Shown: positions 35,630-46,750 of the stretch, piece after piece | Layout of the letters: every line of letters starts with the position of its first letter | Position numbering within the stretch: the first letter of the stretch is position 1 | DNA from: Hirundichthys speculiger | Lineage: Eukaryota > Chordata > Actinopteri > Beloniformes > Exocoetidae | DNA length: 64,000 nucleotides | Direction of reading: 5' to 3' | Assembly (NCBI GenBank): GCA_018398805.1 | Contig: JAGFBZ010002313.1 | Location: 1-64,000, forward strand | Program-made: the position numbers and the translations under genes | The notes under the pieces: model-generated | Told to the model about the DNA's origin: nothing | The model's input: the letters and a program-made list of their open reading frames with translations, nothing else | The model's database searches: none

Positions 35630-36239
35630 CAGGTGTGTCAGACTCATTTTCACTGAGGGCCACATCAGCATCATGGTGGCCCTTGAAGCCCAGACTGACA
35701 GCATGAATGTAACAAAATGCAATGTAAATCAAAATAAATTAAACTACACCTTATTATACTGTTAAAGAACGGATTCTGTATTTATTTCAATGTTTTCTGT
35801 CAAAATGCCGATTTAGATTAAACTCTTTTACGACTGACACCGCCTCATAACACAAAAGACAGACAGTTTTTTTTCACCTTGAGATACAAACTTGTTTTCG
35901 TTTTCTCGTTGTTGATGAAACTGTCTTTCTTGTGCATCAATTTTTTTCTTTGACATGTTGGGGTTAGTTTGTAGAGGTTTTTCTCAGATCCATCAGTTCT
36001 CAAAATCGTCTTGATGTCTTGCTCATGGTGATATACTGTTATCGTTGTGGGTAACGACGAAATGCATTATGGGAGATGTAGTTTATTATCAATATGCGCT
36101 TTAAAGCGGCGTAAGCTTATTTTAGGTCTTAAAATATCGGTTTAAAATTTAAGCCAATAATGCACAAGCTCTCGAGGGCCACATAAAATGACGTGGCGGG
36201 CCACATTTGGCCCCGCGGGCCTTATGTTTGACACATGTG
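35630..36239. mobile_element. 610-bp hAT-type MITE (GGGCCACAT family), full-length copy
   Basis: It begins CAGGTGTGTCAGACTCATTT and the complement of its right end begins CACATGTGTCAAACATAAGG. Flanks are GTCTACAG and GTCTATGG (six of eight identical). Both arms carry GAGGGCCACAT. A partial copy of the same family lies at 6,150-6,520. No coding capacity. Confidence 0.8.
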
Positions 36240-37006
36240 GTCTATGGAGTTAGAAATAAAAACATTAACACGGACTTCGAATCGGACAAATTAAAACATA
36301 TTTGAATCAGCCGTGATTGACTTTACCCGCAGTCACATTTATCCTGACTGACAGGATAAATCTCTCAGGTGGACATAAAAGAGCGCCTGGTGTTCATATA
36401 TGTGTTTTATAAGGAGCGGAGGGGATGGCGGATGGTTGAGAGCCTCCTGTCTTATCTACCTTTCACAGACGGGACTCGCCGCCCGTTTGTAGTCCTCTTC
36501 ACAGAGGAGCGTTATCTCCTCCGCCACCCTGCTGGAGGGCCCGCTATCACAGCCAGAACACGGTCGAGAAGAAACACCGGACCCGCCGCCTGCAGCCCTG
36601 CAGCTTGATGGACGATCTGAATCCAGCCAGATGTCGCAGTTAAGGAGTTTCCCAGAATTCCACGGATGACTTTCAGCAGAAGCGCGGCGCTGGAGCGGGG
36701 GAGCACCTGCAGGCTGCAGGTTTGTTTTCGGTGAACGTTCAGCTGTTTCCGCTGGGCTCCAGGAATCCGCCGGAGGGGACAGAGAGAGCTGTTTTCCTCC
36801 TGGAAAACTAAATTACAGGCTCAGGTTCTGGCTGTGGAACCACCTCAGGTGTTTGCAGAAGCACAGAAGCTAGTACGTGGGTCTGCTGCAAATTCAATTT
36901 TTAGCAGCACAAATTACATTTAAAGCATCACGCCTTGCAAAGTACTTTGAAGGAATATGTTGCCGTGAAGGGACAATCTCCAGTTTTCCGGTCTAAGCCA
37001 GTATAG
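36240..37006. other. No gene supported
   Basis: Unique-looking sequence. The 79-codon frame at 36,369-36,608 has no domain. Confidence 0.4.
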
Positions 37007-37135
37007 AAGTGCAGCTCCTTGAATGACCACTAGGGGCCGTCGCCAAACGTGATCAAACTCCACAGAGCTCCAGGTTAAAATGCTCAACTTTACAGCAGAA
37101 ATACACACTAGCAGCCTGGTTTGATCTCCAAAGCT
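37007..37135 (+). repeat. Best-preserved copy of the TGCAGTTCC dispersed element
   Basis: In order: GTGCAGCTCCTTGAATGACC, ACTAGGGGCCG, TCAAACTCCACAGAGCTCC, GTTAAAATGCTCAACTTTAC, AGCAGAAATACAC, CAGCCTGG. Other copies in the window share subsets of these blocks in the same order. Confidence 0.8.
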
Positions 37136-37424
37136 GGAGATCTAGATTCATGTGTAGTTATGGGTATTTGACATTTGAGCTGCGAATAAAGACCAGAGAG
37201 AAGAATGTAATTATTATGTTAAAGATAACATGGCTTGTTGTGCTGTTAAATGTACCACCTGAACGCCACAGCTGGTTCTGGGTTGGCCTGGCGGTGAAGA
37301 TGGCTACAACCACAACAGGCTCGGAAAAATAAAGAACATATCTCCAGTTTTCTTTGGCTTTGTTTGCCGAAATTGTATTCTAGGTTTTAACAAAACAATC
37401 TGAAGACAAAACACCAAAAGGTCG

Positions 37425-37552
37425 GCAGTTTCATGACAGATCGAGCTGAATATGAAAAAGTATCGGTATCCGTATCGGCGATACTGGTCCTGTATTTACT
37501 TGGTATTTGATCGATACCAGAATTCCCAGTATCGCCCGCCTCTACTGTTGAG
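37425..37552. repeat. End fragment of a GTATCGGCGATACTGG element
   Basis: It contains GTATCGGCGATACTGG, TACTTGGTATTTGATCGATA, then CCAGTATCGCCCGCCTCTA. The reverse complement matches 44,667-44,790 (TAGAGGTGGGCGATACTGGG). Probably a hAT-type terminus; the partner end was not found. Confidence 0.7.
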
Positions 37553-38165
37553 CGTCGGATCACAGACTCAAACTTTCAATTACCGAATCCCAGTCACGGC
37601 ACCAAAACCTCCACCAAGAGGAACAACCCGACAACCCGAAAACCAGAGGTTCAAACCCGACCTGAATCGGGTCTCGGGTCCATTCAAAAGACGTGACTCC
37701 GGGTTCGGGTCTGAATCGGTACAGTTAGTCTCGGGTCCGGTCGGTGCTCTCTGACAGGCTGGGTCCACGTTTACTCCAGAGAGGTAAAGATATTAGCGGT
37801 GGCAGCTAATGTCAGGACTCGGGGCAGTTTAATTAATTATTAATTAACGTGGCGTGTTTGTCATGAAACAATCGTGTTGTCGTAGCGTGTTATTAGCGTG
37901 TTATTAGCGGTTTGCCCGGCAGCTTTCAAACACAACGGATCACCAACATGACAACGCTGGATGAGATAACATGTTCACGACACGTCCTGACCGGTGTAGG
38001 CTATTAGCGTTAGCAGTTGCTACCAATAGCATCTGTATCCACAAAGAAATTAACGACGTGGATTTATTGTTGTTTACGTCACGTAGCCTATGTAGCAACT
38101 GAACCGGTAGAAGAAGACAACTTTAGCTAAGAAAATCAAGTTTTATTCAATGCTAGACAACTTTT

Positions 38166-39062
38166 AACTAGGGCTGGGCAAGTTTTTATCGTGTTAACTC
38201 ATTAATTTATTAACGCCGACATTCATTTTATTGCGTGTTAACGCATGTTGCTCACATGCTTTTGTTTTGAAAAGTCTGTTACTGGCTGCTGCGGAACCGG
38301 AAGACAATTGGCAGGAAACATGCGGTAAAGCTAAAACAGACATGGAGAACGGTAAAAATCTGTGAAACTTTACAGTTCAGGTAAACAACTCAGGTAGCGA
38401 ATATTAACAATTCTGTCTGAAAAAAAAATTCTGGACTGCAACAAAACTTTGTGGTCATTCCTCCATGTTCCATCAGATCTGCTCCATGTGTTCACTGTCC
38501 TGCTGTTCTCTAGCTGGTTACTGCAGTGCAGCTCCATCTAGTGGCTCAGATGTGTAATGACAACAGAAAGTCCAGTCCTCCATTATAAAACTAATTCAGT
38601 TCTGTGGCCTGTTTTTTAATCTCGTATTTTTGATCCAAGTATAAAACTGAAATATAAAAAAATGGGAATTTTTTTCATTTTCTTTCTGTTAAAAACGAAA
38701 AACGTAATAAAATGTCTGTTTTAATGTTCTGATTGTGCTGAGACACAATCATTTTGTTGGATTTTGTTGGAAGACTTTTTTTTTATTCTTTATGAAAACA
38801 GGATAACATTAATGCCCTGGCAGTGGCAATAAGCTTTATTTTATTTTATATTATTTAAGATGAGGTTTACATTAAATATGTGTTACTGACAAGTGCTGAT
38901 GTTAAAAGTGTTAAGTTATGGCACTTTAGTTCACATGGCAGCAGAACATTTTTACACTACTGTTGAATTCATTATGTGATTTTGCGTATACAATGCGATT
39001 AATCGCGATTAATCAGGGAAATAATGCGATTAATTGTGATTAATCGCATTAACTATGGGCTG
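38166..39062. repeat. Dispersed element with ATTAATCGC-rich end
   Basis: The left boundary is ACTAGGGCTGGGCAAGTTTT, followed by GTTAACTCATTAATTTATTA. The right end is dense in GCGATTAATCGCGATTAATC. Similar ATTAATCGCAAATTAATCAC text occurs near 15,360-15,450. The flanking sequences on both sides (37,650-37,760 and 39,063-39,180) are rich in TCGGGTC/GGGTTCGGGTC, as if one older element had been split by this insertion. Classification is uncertain. Confidence 0.5.
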
Positions 39063-39180
39063 TATTGTCTCGGTTCGGTTCGTTGTCGGACACTGAAGAT
39101 TCGGGTCGGGTCGGTTCCAGGTCCATTCGGGTTCGAGTCCATGAAGGTGGACCCGTGAAGACCTCTACCTCCACCGGTTT

Positions 39181-40117
39181 CAACGACTGACCATGAACCC
39201 CTCATGAGGTCGTCATCTGCCCGGAAACAAAACTATGTTTAAAATAAAATGTGTGTGTGTGTGTGTGTGCGTGTAAATGCGTTCATGTTGAAACGTACAC
39301 AGACGGCGATAAATGTGACTCTCAGTCATGAATAAGTAACGAGGGCGTGATAATGCAGATGGATGAAGCCTCTGCAGCTCATGTAAGGAAGGCCAGGGTC
39401 AGGGGGACGGTTATTTGATATTCAGCCGTGGCATTTTCCCCGCTACGCACACACACGTACATGCGCACGCGCGCACGAATGCACTTGAGAAGAGCAGCCA
39501 TCTGCTGAATGATTAATTCTCGGCTCTCTACTTAAATGGAAAGTGTGTATCTTAAAACCGGGGGAGCAGTTGACATGAAACCACCGCCAAATAGAAGTTT
39601 CCGTCCCCGCGGAGTCTCCGGGCGCCTCTCATCTGCTCCACGCACCGATTAATGGAAACACAGTTTCTTTAATTGACTTCAGATCATTTGCAAGGACGCC
39701 AAAGGGCGTCTGTGAGTGCAGAGCGCAGACTGAAGCGTTCCCTCGAAGCCTCGAAGCTCGGCGGTATCAGAGGGGGGGATGACTCCCGGCAGCAGCCGAG
39801 GCTTCCTTCATGTGTTTCATCCCTGTGAAAAGCTGCAGAGATGCAGAGGTTGAACGCTGAGCAAACAGTTTGGTTTCAGCGGCGGTTCCTCCTCTGGGGA
39901 GCTCATCCATCAGTCCCTTTATTACCGTCTATTCCTGTTATCGGGCCGTTCGTTTCATTCAGCCCGACGGTGCCGGTGGAGGATGTGTTCGGTCTTCATC
40001 CGGCCTCCAGTCCAGAGCGAATTTCATTGAATAAAGTTTGTTACTGTGACAACTAACTGCCAATAAAGCGCCGGCTGACTGTGAGTTTGTTCCAGGCTGC
40101 CGAAAAACGATTGTAAG
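39181..40117. other. No gene supported
   Basis: A TG microsatellite lies at 39,250-39,268. The rest looks unique and lacks transposon ends, the cleanest non-repetitive stretch of the window. I see no exon with splice sites that I could defend. Confidence 0.45.
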
Positions 40118-41320
40118 TAGGGATCGGTTCGACAATATTTAATTTCGATTTCTTTTTTCGGTTCCTAAATGTCCGCGCAAATATTTTATTTGTTTTGCTT
40201 TTGTTTTGTTTTGGTTTACTGCACTAGTTTGTTGATGTTTATTTCGCCCGGCGTACTCAACTCTGTGCTAGTGGCGACATCACGTCCGTCGCCGATCGGA
40301 CTAGGCTCTTGCCGACTGTGCTAGCATAATTTTTGGCATAATCTGAGGAACTGAGCATAATTTTTGCCCCTTTTCCAAAAGTAGTACTGCTAGCATAATC
40401 CGTATATTTTCTTGTCTTAATAGCACAATTTTAGAATAATTCAAGAAAACGAAGATCTCAGCTACAAAAAACAATAGATTACTATTAACAGTTGGTTCCA
40501 CTCCTATTTTGCGATTGCTTTTTTAGTTGTGTTGAGATACCGCAGGAATTTGATGAAACGGAACCGGAACCTGTGTCTCGGTCCCAGACTCCTTAGTATT
40601 TTATTTGCATACTTCACCATGGTAACTGGAGGCCATTTGGGTGCAAAACCTTGCGCAAACTGTGTCACGCTCTGCTACACGCGATGGTTAGCAAGCTATC
40701 CGCGGATAGTTATCCATCACACTATCCAGGCTTTGTGCAACCTATTTTTGTTCACTGGATAACTATCCGCTGGATAGCAGATTTATCCGCTGTATAGGCC
40801 TAACCACCGGATAAAGTTACCCAGGTTTTGAACAACCGGGCCCAGAACATCAGGCCAGGGTTAATAAAATACATTTTCAAACTTGTCTTGTGAGTTGTGA
40901 AGTTTGTGCACAGAATAATTTTTTTTAAAAGTAGCATAATTTTGAAAAGCGAGCATAAATTGAGCATAATTTGGGCAAAAAACGAACACTGCCACTAGCA
41001 TAATATGTCACTTTTACTAGCACAATCGGCAAATGCCTAGACGGGACTTCACTCGCCACAACATGGATCCCAAGAGACGCCACTCTGGAGTTTGGCTGCA
41101 TTTCAGTCCAGGAAATGACGGCTACCTGGCGCAGTGAAACACCTGCGGGAAGCGTGTTACTGCTAAAGGAGAGAGCACAACTAATATGGCAAAACACCTT
41201 CACCTGCATGGCATCAGAAAAATAAACGAGTGTAGCGTATTTAATTCACTGCGTTGCTCCCGTCGCTTCTTCGACTTCAACAGAGTCCGTCTTCATCCAG
41301 AAACTCTTGCCTTCTCATAT
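40118..41320 (+). mobile_element. 5' part of a hAT element, interrupted by a nested element
   Basis: It starts TAGGGATCGGTTCGACAATA. It is split by a 740-bp inverted-repeat element (40,301-41,040), then continues with a BED-finger coding start at 41,063. The right terminus is not seen; a mariner-like end begins at 41,322. Confidence 0.6.
40301..41040. mobile_element. 740-bp inverted-repeat element nested in the hAT element
   Basis: The left end is CTAGGCTCTTGCCGACTGTG then CTAG. The complement of the right end is CTAGGCATTTGCCGATTGTG then CTAG (21 of 24 identical). Both arms are full of AGCATAATTT motifs. The middle contains GGATAGTTATCC-type small palindromes around 40,700-40,810. No coding capacity. 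Confidence 0.7.
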
Positions 41321-41446
41321 ACAGTGATACCTCTACTTACGAAGTTTCTACATACGAAGTTTTCAGGTTACGAAACGCCTCAACGGGAAAATATTGCCTC
41401 TAGTTACGAAAGAAATTTTAGGATACGAAAGGCAAAATCCCAGTAG
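41063..41446 (+). pseudogene. BED zinc-finger start of a hAT transposase, nonsense-mutated
   Basis: From the ATG the frame reads MDPKRRHSGVWLHFSPGNDG, then YLAQ-stop-NTC, then GKRVTAKGESTTNMAKHLHL and HG. This is the BED plan VWxHF...C-x2-C...STTNMxKHLxxxH. The in-frame TGA falls exactly at the first zinc-binding Cys (TGC to TGA is one base). After the finger the frame stays open to 41,446 but enters a mariner-like end at 41,322, so the transposase core is absent. Confidence 0.78.
41322..41430. repeat. Mariner-like terminal fragment
   Basis: CAGTGATACCTCTACTTACG preceded by TA, then repeated TTACGAA/ATACGAA motifs. This is the look of a mariner-type terminus. The opposite end was not found. 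Confidence 0.55.
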
Positions 41447-42465
41447 CGCTGCTACTCGCAGCTCCCAGAGTTTACCGAACGTAAACATACTTGCAGCTGC
41501 TCTGCCATTGGCTATCAGCTAGCATCTTCCTGGCATCCCATTGGCTAGGAGGACCCCTTGTCTGTATGAGCGTAACCCAGCAACCCAGGTAAACAAACAA
41601 TTTTTACCTCCGCCAAGGGAGGTTATGTTTTTGTCTGCGTTTATCTGTCTGTTTCTGAAAGAGCAGATATGGTCATCTTCCTAAACAAAAACTGTTGATT
41701 TCGTATTTTGTTGGGCAAAATGTATTTTGGAGGCCAACTGCCAACTGTAAGTTGTTTAACATTTAGGCTGTAAGTGAATTCTGTGTGTGCATATGTGCAT
41801 GCTAGCATGTGTAAGAATAAAAATGACCTGTCGCCTGTGTAAATGTGTCACCGTTTTTTTTAAATGAAAAAATTCTACTGTTAGATAAGTCGCGATCTGT
41901 TGACCTACACATCAAAGAATCGGAATCTAGAATCGTTTTGAACAGGAATCGAAACAGAGAATCAGAATCGTTAAAATTCAAACGATTCTGTACGCTTGTG
42001 TGTTCGTGTCTTAGCACCATTAGACGAGAGGGGGAAAAGTCTCTGTCGTCGCCCGTGATGAGGACAGTCGTCTCGTCATGAAACCTCGCTATTATCCCGA
42101 GCCACAAACCTTCCCGCCACCATGCTGCCCCCACGTGGTCAGGCGTGGTATTTCTACGGAGTAGCCTCAATCAGGTTTTTTCGTGCAGGAACTCAGATCT
42201 TTTAATCTCATTAGCTTTGTGCTTTGTATCGCCAGCCGATATGACCTGGCACAAAACTTCACAGGACCTTCTCGTCCTCATTCTCTGCATTTCTAGCTCG
42301 GCAGCCATGCGGACGTGGAACACCGCTGCCGTAGGCGGGAAATCACCCGCGACCTCCAGTCAGTCCAAGCCGCAGATGCAATCAAGGAAACTGAGTAACA
42401 TCCCGCAGATCTGGAGTTTGTTGTTCGGTCTTTCGTGATCAAAACCAGGAGCCAAAAACCTTCAG
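41447..42465. other. No gene supported
   Basis: Includes ACCTCCGCCAAGGGAGGTTA at about 41,608-41,627, a phrase common in fish repeats and self-complementary around CCTCC...GGAGG. Otherwise no feature. Confidence 0.4.
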
Positions 42466-42500
42466 CTACTTGAACGACCACTAGGGGCCGCCTTCAAAGG
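42466..42500 (+). repeat. Fragment of the TGCAGTTCC dispersed element
   Basis: CTACTTGAACGACCACTAGG then GGCCGCC. Only the first block is present. Confidence 0.55.
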
Positions 42501-43800
42501 CCAGTCACTCTCTGCTTCATCTGCCACCTGCTGGTGAGTTCTGGAAGTCTTTCTTGGCTCCGGCAGCTGGGTCAGATTGATTCAGGGTGAGTGTTAGCTA
42601 ACAGCAGCGAGCGTCACATGAGCTCAGATAAAATATTTAGGTCATGGCAGAGTTCACGTGGGCGTGGCCTCACTGACTGCCAGGCCTGTTCCTTTCACCC
42701 TTTGACCCATTTTTAGTTGGACCCGGGTCGGGCGGAGTCAGCTCTGACCACGAAGGCATTCAAAGCAGGTTCAGGGTTACTCGTCTGAAATGTTGACGCC
42801 GCTTGACGGTTAGAGGGTCAGAACATGCCGGAAACCCTCCTAACGTGCGGGCGGCAAACACGTTTTGGGGTTGCTCGGTGCCGTGGGGTCTGAAGCCGCG
42901 CCAACGCCACGCGGGCGCCGCTTCATTGGCCGGTTCTGGGTTGAGGGGGCGGGTCGGCGGGGCTCCTTCCCGGGACGGACTCCTTCCAGCTTCAGTCAGC
43001 GATGCCAGTTTGGACTCCAGAACGCAGGCGCCCACTCACATCCATCTGGGGTGGAAACAGACGCCTCGGCGGCGGTTCCGGTCGATGATAATAATGGAAA
43101 AAAAGAAAACTGAGCAGAAACTGGAGTGAAAATATTTAATTTTTCAGTGCAGCTTTAAAAAAGGACATAAAAGCTCCCGGGGTTAGGGTTAGGGGGTTAG
43201 CATTAGAGCTAACCGGAGCGTCCGTGTGCTGCAGGACGCTCAGCTGTTCCTCGATGCTCTCAAAGACACCTGAAACAACAAATGAGCGCACCAGCAGCTG
43301 CCCCCCCCCCCCCCCCCATGCTGCTATTTGTACGTGTGCCGACTATGTCACCGTTGTAAAAGTGGCAGCGGTGCTCCACGGACGCAGTCACGCTTGTTTA
43401 ACCAGATTAAAGGCGCCTGAAGGAGGAAATAAAACAGTAAACGATGGAGAGATTTATCTGAATATCGTGTGACGAACATCTGGATGTGCGTTTCGTTCCT
43501 CTGAGGCGACACGACCGGTCCAGACGGATGGAGTCGGCGACGACCGTCAACGTTGACACGATCGATACGTGTGCGACGTGTACCGAGTGTCCCGGTTACA
43601 GCCGGCCGCCGCGCACAGCTCGTCAAACACGCGCCGTCACCTGATCCGCTGCTGCCTCGCTATATTTAGACCTATCAGCCGGGTAAAAATAACGCTGTCT
43701 CTCCTTCCACCTCCCCCGTCCCGTACGTCCCTCTTTCAGCCGTGGACTCCTCTCTGTTTATGAAAGGCACATCAATCAAATGGTTGGATCGTGATTGTTT
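42501..43800. other. No gene supported
   Basis: A GGGTTAGGGTTAGGGGGTTAG run (43,180-43,200) is a telomere-like patch in the orientation opposite to the one at 2 kb. A 17-base C-run lies at 43,301-43,317. The 108-codon frame at 42,803 has no domain. Confidence 0.45.
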
Positions 43801-43809
43801 TAATTTTAA

Positions 43810-44435
43810 CCCTTTAGGTGCCGGAGTTTTTTCAAGAAAATGCACAATTTTGATATCAAGATTTCAAAAGGCTCTAACTTGAAAGCAGTTTGAGATAAAG
43901 GTTTACTGTCAATTAGAAAATTGTTCAGTATGACTCAAAGTCTGTGATGGGAGTGAAATTATTCATATAATCTGCATACTATGACGTCACAAGGTGGCGG
44001 CCATATTGAAAAAAGTTCAATTTTGATATCAAGGTTTCAAAAGGCTATAACTTTAAAGTGGTTTGAGATAAAAGCAAACTGTAAATGAGAAATATCTTCA
44101 GTATTATCCAAAATTTGGAATGGAAGTAGATTTGTCATCTAATTTGGTTATTGTGACATCACCTGCCCAGTAGTCCTCAATTTCAGATTTGTCCTCCTCA
44201 AGCGCCACGTTCAGCATTTCTACCACTGCTGCGCCGGAGGGTGTTTTACAAACTCGTTTTACGCTAAAACTTTGAATAGCGCCACCACCACAAATGGTTC
44301 TCAGATTACAGGTGCACATGTTCGCCATCTCCTGGTGAAAAGTGATAGCAAGATTTGGCACCACATTTATGGATACAGCCTGTTATAGTCAACAATGTTG
44401 CTTGTCGCAATATTGCGACTCTGGCGCTTAAAGGG
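43810..44435. mobile_element. 626-bp piggyBac-like non-autonomous element
   Basis: TTAA lies at both ends (43,806-43,809 and 44,436-44,439). The left end is CCCTTTAGGTGCCGGAGT and the complement of the right end is CCCTTTAAGCGCCAGAGT. TTAA plus CCC(T)T termini is the piggyBac signature. The interior contains a direct duplication with a period of about 181 bp (TTTTGATATCAAGATTTCAA at about 43,850 and again with one change at about 44,031). No transposase. Confidence 0.8.
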
Positions 44436-44666
44436 TTAACCTCTGGTGCCTCTAAAGCAGCAAAACTGACCAAAGGTCTGCGATTGTTTAACGACAGAAA
44501 TGAAGCTTCTCTGAGGATCAAGCAGGTGTGGCCTGTGTGTTCTCTGATTGGCCAGATCTCTGGAGGCTCGTGGGTGGGTGGAGCTAACGGCTGAGGTCGA
44601 GATCTTCACCGTGGGTTTATGGTACTTGGTCAGAAGAGTGTGGACTGCTTGTCAGGAGGTAGGGAG

Positions 44667-44790
44667 TAGAGGTGGGCGATACTGGGAACTTTTGTATCGA
44701 TCCGATACCAAGTAAATATAGGGCCAGTATCGCCGATACCGATACCGATACCGGTACTTTTTTAATATTAAGCTCTCGATCTATCATGAA
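44667..44790. repeat. End fragment of a GTATCGGCGATACTGG element
   Basis: TAGAGGTGGGCGATACTGGG, then ACCAAGTAAATATAGGGCCA and GTATCGCCGATACCGATACC. Inverted relative to the copy at 37,425-37,552. Confidence 0.7.
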
Positions 44791-44984
44791 ACTGCTGACC
44801 TTTAGGTGTTTTTGTGATTTACTTTGAAAGTTAATATGAATTGATGCTTAAATTGACCCCTCTGATCTACCTGGATGTTACCTGTTGGACTGAAGGAGGA
44901 AACAGCTGCAGTGTGTCAGACAGACTTCAATGAATTCAATGCTTCTAGGAGAGAAAAACAGCTTGAGTATCGATCTTCCTTCCT

Positions 44985-45098
44985 ACCTACCTACCTACCT
45001 ACCTAGCTACCTACCTAGCTACCTACCTACCTAGCTACCTACCTAACTACCTACCTACCTAGCTTCCTACCTACCTACCTACCTTCCTACCTACCTAC
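44985..45098. repeat. CCTA microsatellite, left part
   Basis: CTAC/CTAG tetranucleotide array. It ends exactly at the hAT insertion and resumes at 46,198. Confidence 0.95.
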
Positions 45099-46197
45099 TA
45101 GGGATGCGCGCGATTAGTCGTCTAACCGATTAAACGTCCGCCCACTTACTAGTCGGCACCAGAAATATTAGTCGTTTGAACCAATTTGTGTTTTATTCAT
45201 GTACAAGGCCGCTTAACTGTCATACAGCCGCCCGCCACTAGTCGGGGCTACAGAGCCGTCAGACAGCAGCCCCCTCCCCGCGGAAATGCTCGAGTAGACT
45301 GGAGTTTTAAAACGGCACGGTGGGAAGATAGTCTCGCAAAACCAGCGCGGTTTGGCGGTACTTTAATCTAGAAAATGAAAACAAGGTAGTATGTAGACTG
45401 TGTCAGAAACAACTGGCATACAATCACTCAACTGGAGCAATGAGCAACCACATTAGACTCAAGCATTTGGATGTTAATCTGCACGAGACGACGGCTGCTG
45501 ATGCTAGCGGTGCTGATGCTAGCGGTGCTAGCCACACTCAGGCCGATTTGACATTGTTTACCCGGAGACGTGTTCTCCCGTCCGGTCTGAGAGATTTTAG
45601 ATGTTTTTTGTTTAATTTTACACTCATATTGAACTAACTGCGCATAGAGCTTAATAATTCAGCAGCAATTTATCTTTTTTAGATGTTACATTATTTGTTA
45701 ACTTTAAGTGAGTTTTTGTCGGATGTGCAGGGTTTATATTCATACTGCACGGCGCAAAATGCTGCTCGTTTCGGTTGAAATTTAATTATAATTTAGATGT
45801 TTTATTAACTTGAAAGTGAATTAAAGCAATAATTTTTGTCGGATAATCTGCAAGATTCAATGTGTCAGAGGCAATTTATTTATTTTGGTGGTTAACGTTT
45901 GACTGAGTTGCCTTCATGTTCACATTCATTCATACTGCACGGTGCAAAGTGTCTCGTACTTCAGCGGCATTTAAAATCCGACATGGTTGTTGAACATTGT
46001 GATTAAAGGCTTAAAGAACTCTTGTTACACACAATACTTTTTGGGACAATGTTTCAAATTCTGTTTCGATGTTTCAATAAATTGTGCTAAATTTTCACTG
46101 TTTTCTGAGTGTTTTCCTTTTTTTTAGACTAGTCGACTAGTCTTAATTAAAATTTTCGTTTAGTCGACAGGGAAATTAGTCGCCAGGAACATCCCTA
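45099..46197 (+). mobile_element. 1.1-kb hAT element inserted in the CCTA array
   Basis: It begins TAGGGATGCGCGCGATTAGT and the complement of its right end is TAGGGATGTTCCTGGCGACT. Both arms carry ACTAGTCG/TAGTCGAC motifs. CTACCTAC lies directly on both sides (45,091-45,098 and 46,198-46,205). In a CCTA array such flanks occur by chance, so the duplication is consistent but not independent proof. It carries an intact-looking BED finger (45,332-45,637) and no transposase core. Confidence 0.88.
45332..45637 (+). pseudogene. BED zinc-finger fragment of a hAT transposase, ligands intact
   Basis: Open from just after a stop at 45,329. The frame reads KTSAVWRYFNLENENKVVCR, then LCQKQLAYNHSTGAMSNHIR, then LKHL. 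All four BED ligands are visible: C-x2-C (CRLC) and H-x4-H (HIRLKH), with the VWRYF entry motif. A conventional initiator ATG upstream is missing; the first in-frame ATG (45,440) falls inside the finger. Downstream it has a repeated DASGA segment, then runs into non-homologous sequence and a stop. The catalytic and dimerisation regions are deleted. It is the best preserved of the four BED remnants in the window. Confidence 0.8.
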
Positions 46198-46750
46198 CTA
46201 CCTACCTACCTAACTAGCTGCCTAGCTACCCACATACCTTCCTACCTACCTATCTACCTAGGTACCTAGCTACCCACATAGCTTCCGACATTCCTAGCTG
46301 CCTAGCTACCCACATACATTCCTACCTACCTAGCTACCTACATACCTTCCTAACTTCCTACCTCCCTACCTACCTAGTTACCTACATACCTTCCTAACTT
46401 CCTACCTCCCTAGCTACCCACATCCCTTCCTACCTACCTAGCTACCTACATACCTTCCTACCTACCTAGCTACCTAGCTACCCACATGCCTTCCTACCTA
46501 CCTAGCTACCTAGCTACCCACATACCTTCCTAGCTACCTAGCTGCCTACATACCTTCCTACCTACCTAGCTACCTAGCTACCTAGCTACCCACATACCTT
46601 CCTACCTAGCTACCTAGCTACCCACATAACTTCCTACCTTCCTAGCTACCTAGCTACCTACATACCTTCCTACCTACCTAGCTACCTAGCTACCCACATA
46701 CCTTCCTAACTTCCTACATACCTAGCTACCTAGCTACCTACATACCTTCC
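46198..46750. repeat. CCTA microsatellite, right part, with higher-order unit
   Basis: CTAC/CTAG units organised into longer blocks such as CTACCCACATACCTTCCTAC followed by CTAGCTAC groups. The block of about 40-50 bp recurs roughly a dozen times, unlike the simpler left part. Confidence 0.92.

Noticed and set aside
39129..39139. GGTTCGAGTCC, a match to the tRNA B box
   Set aside because: No A box at the right distance and no cloverleaf; it lies in a TCGGGTC-rich repeat.
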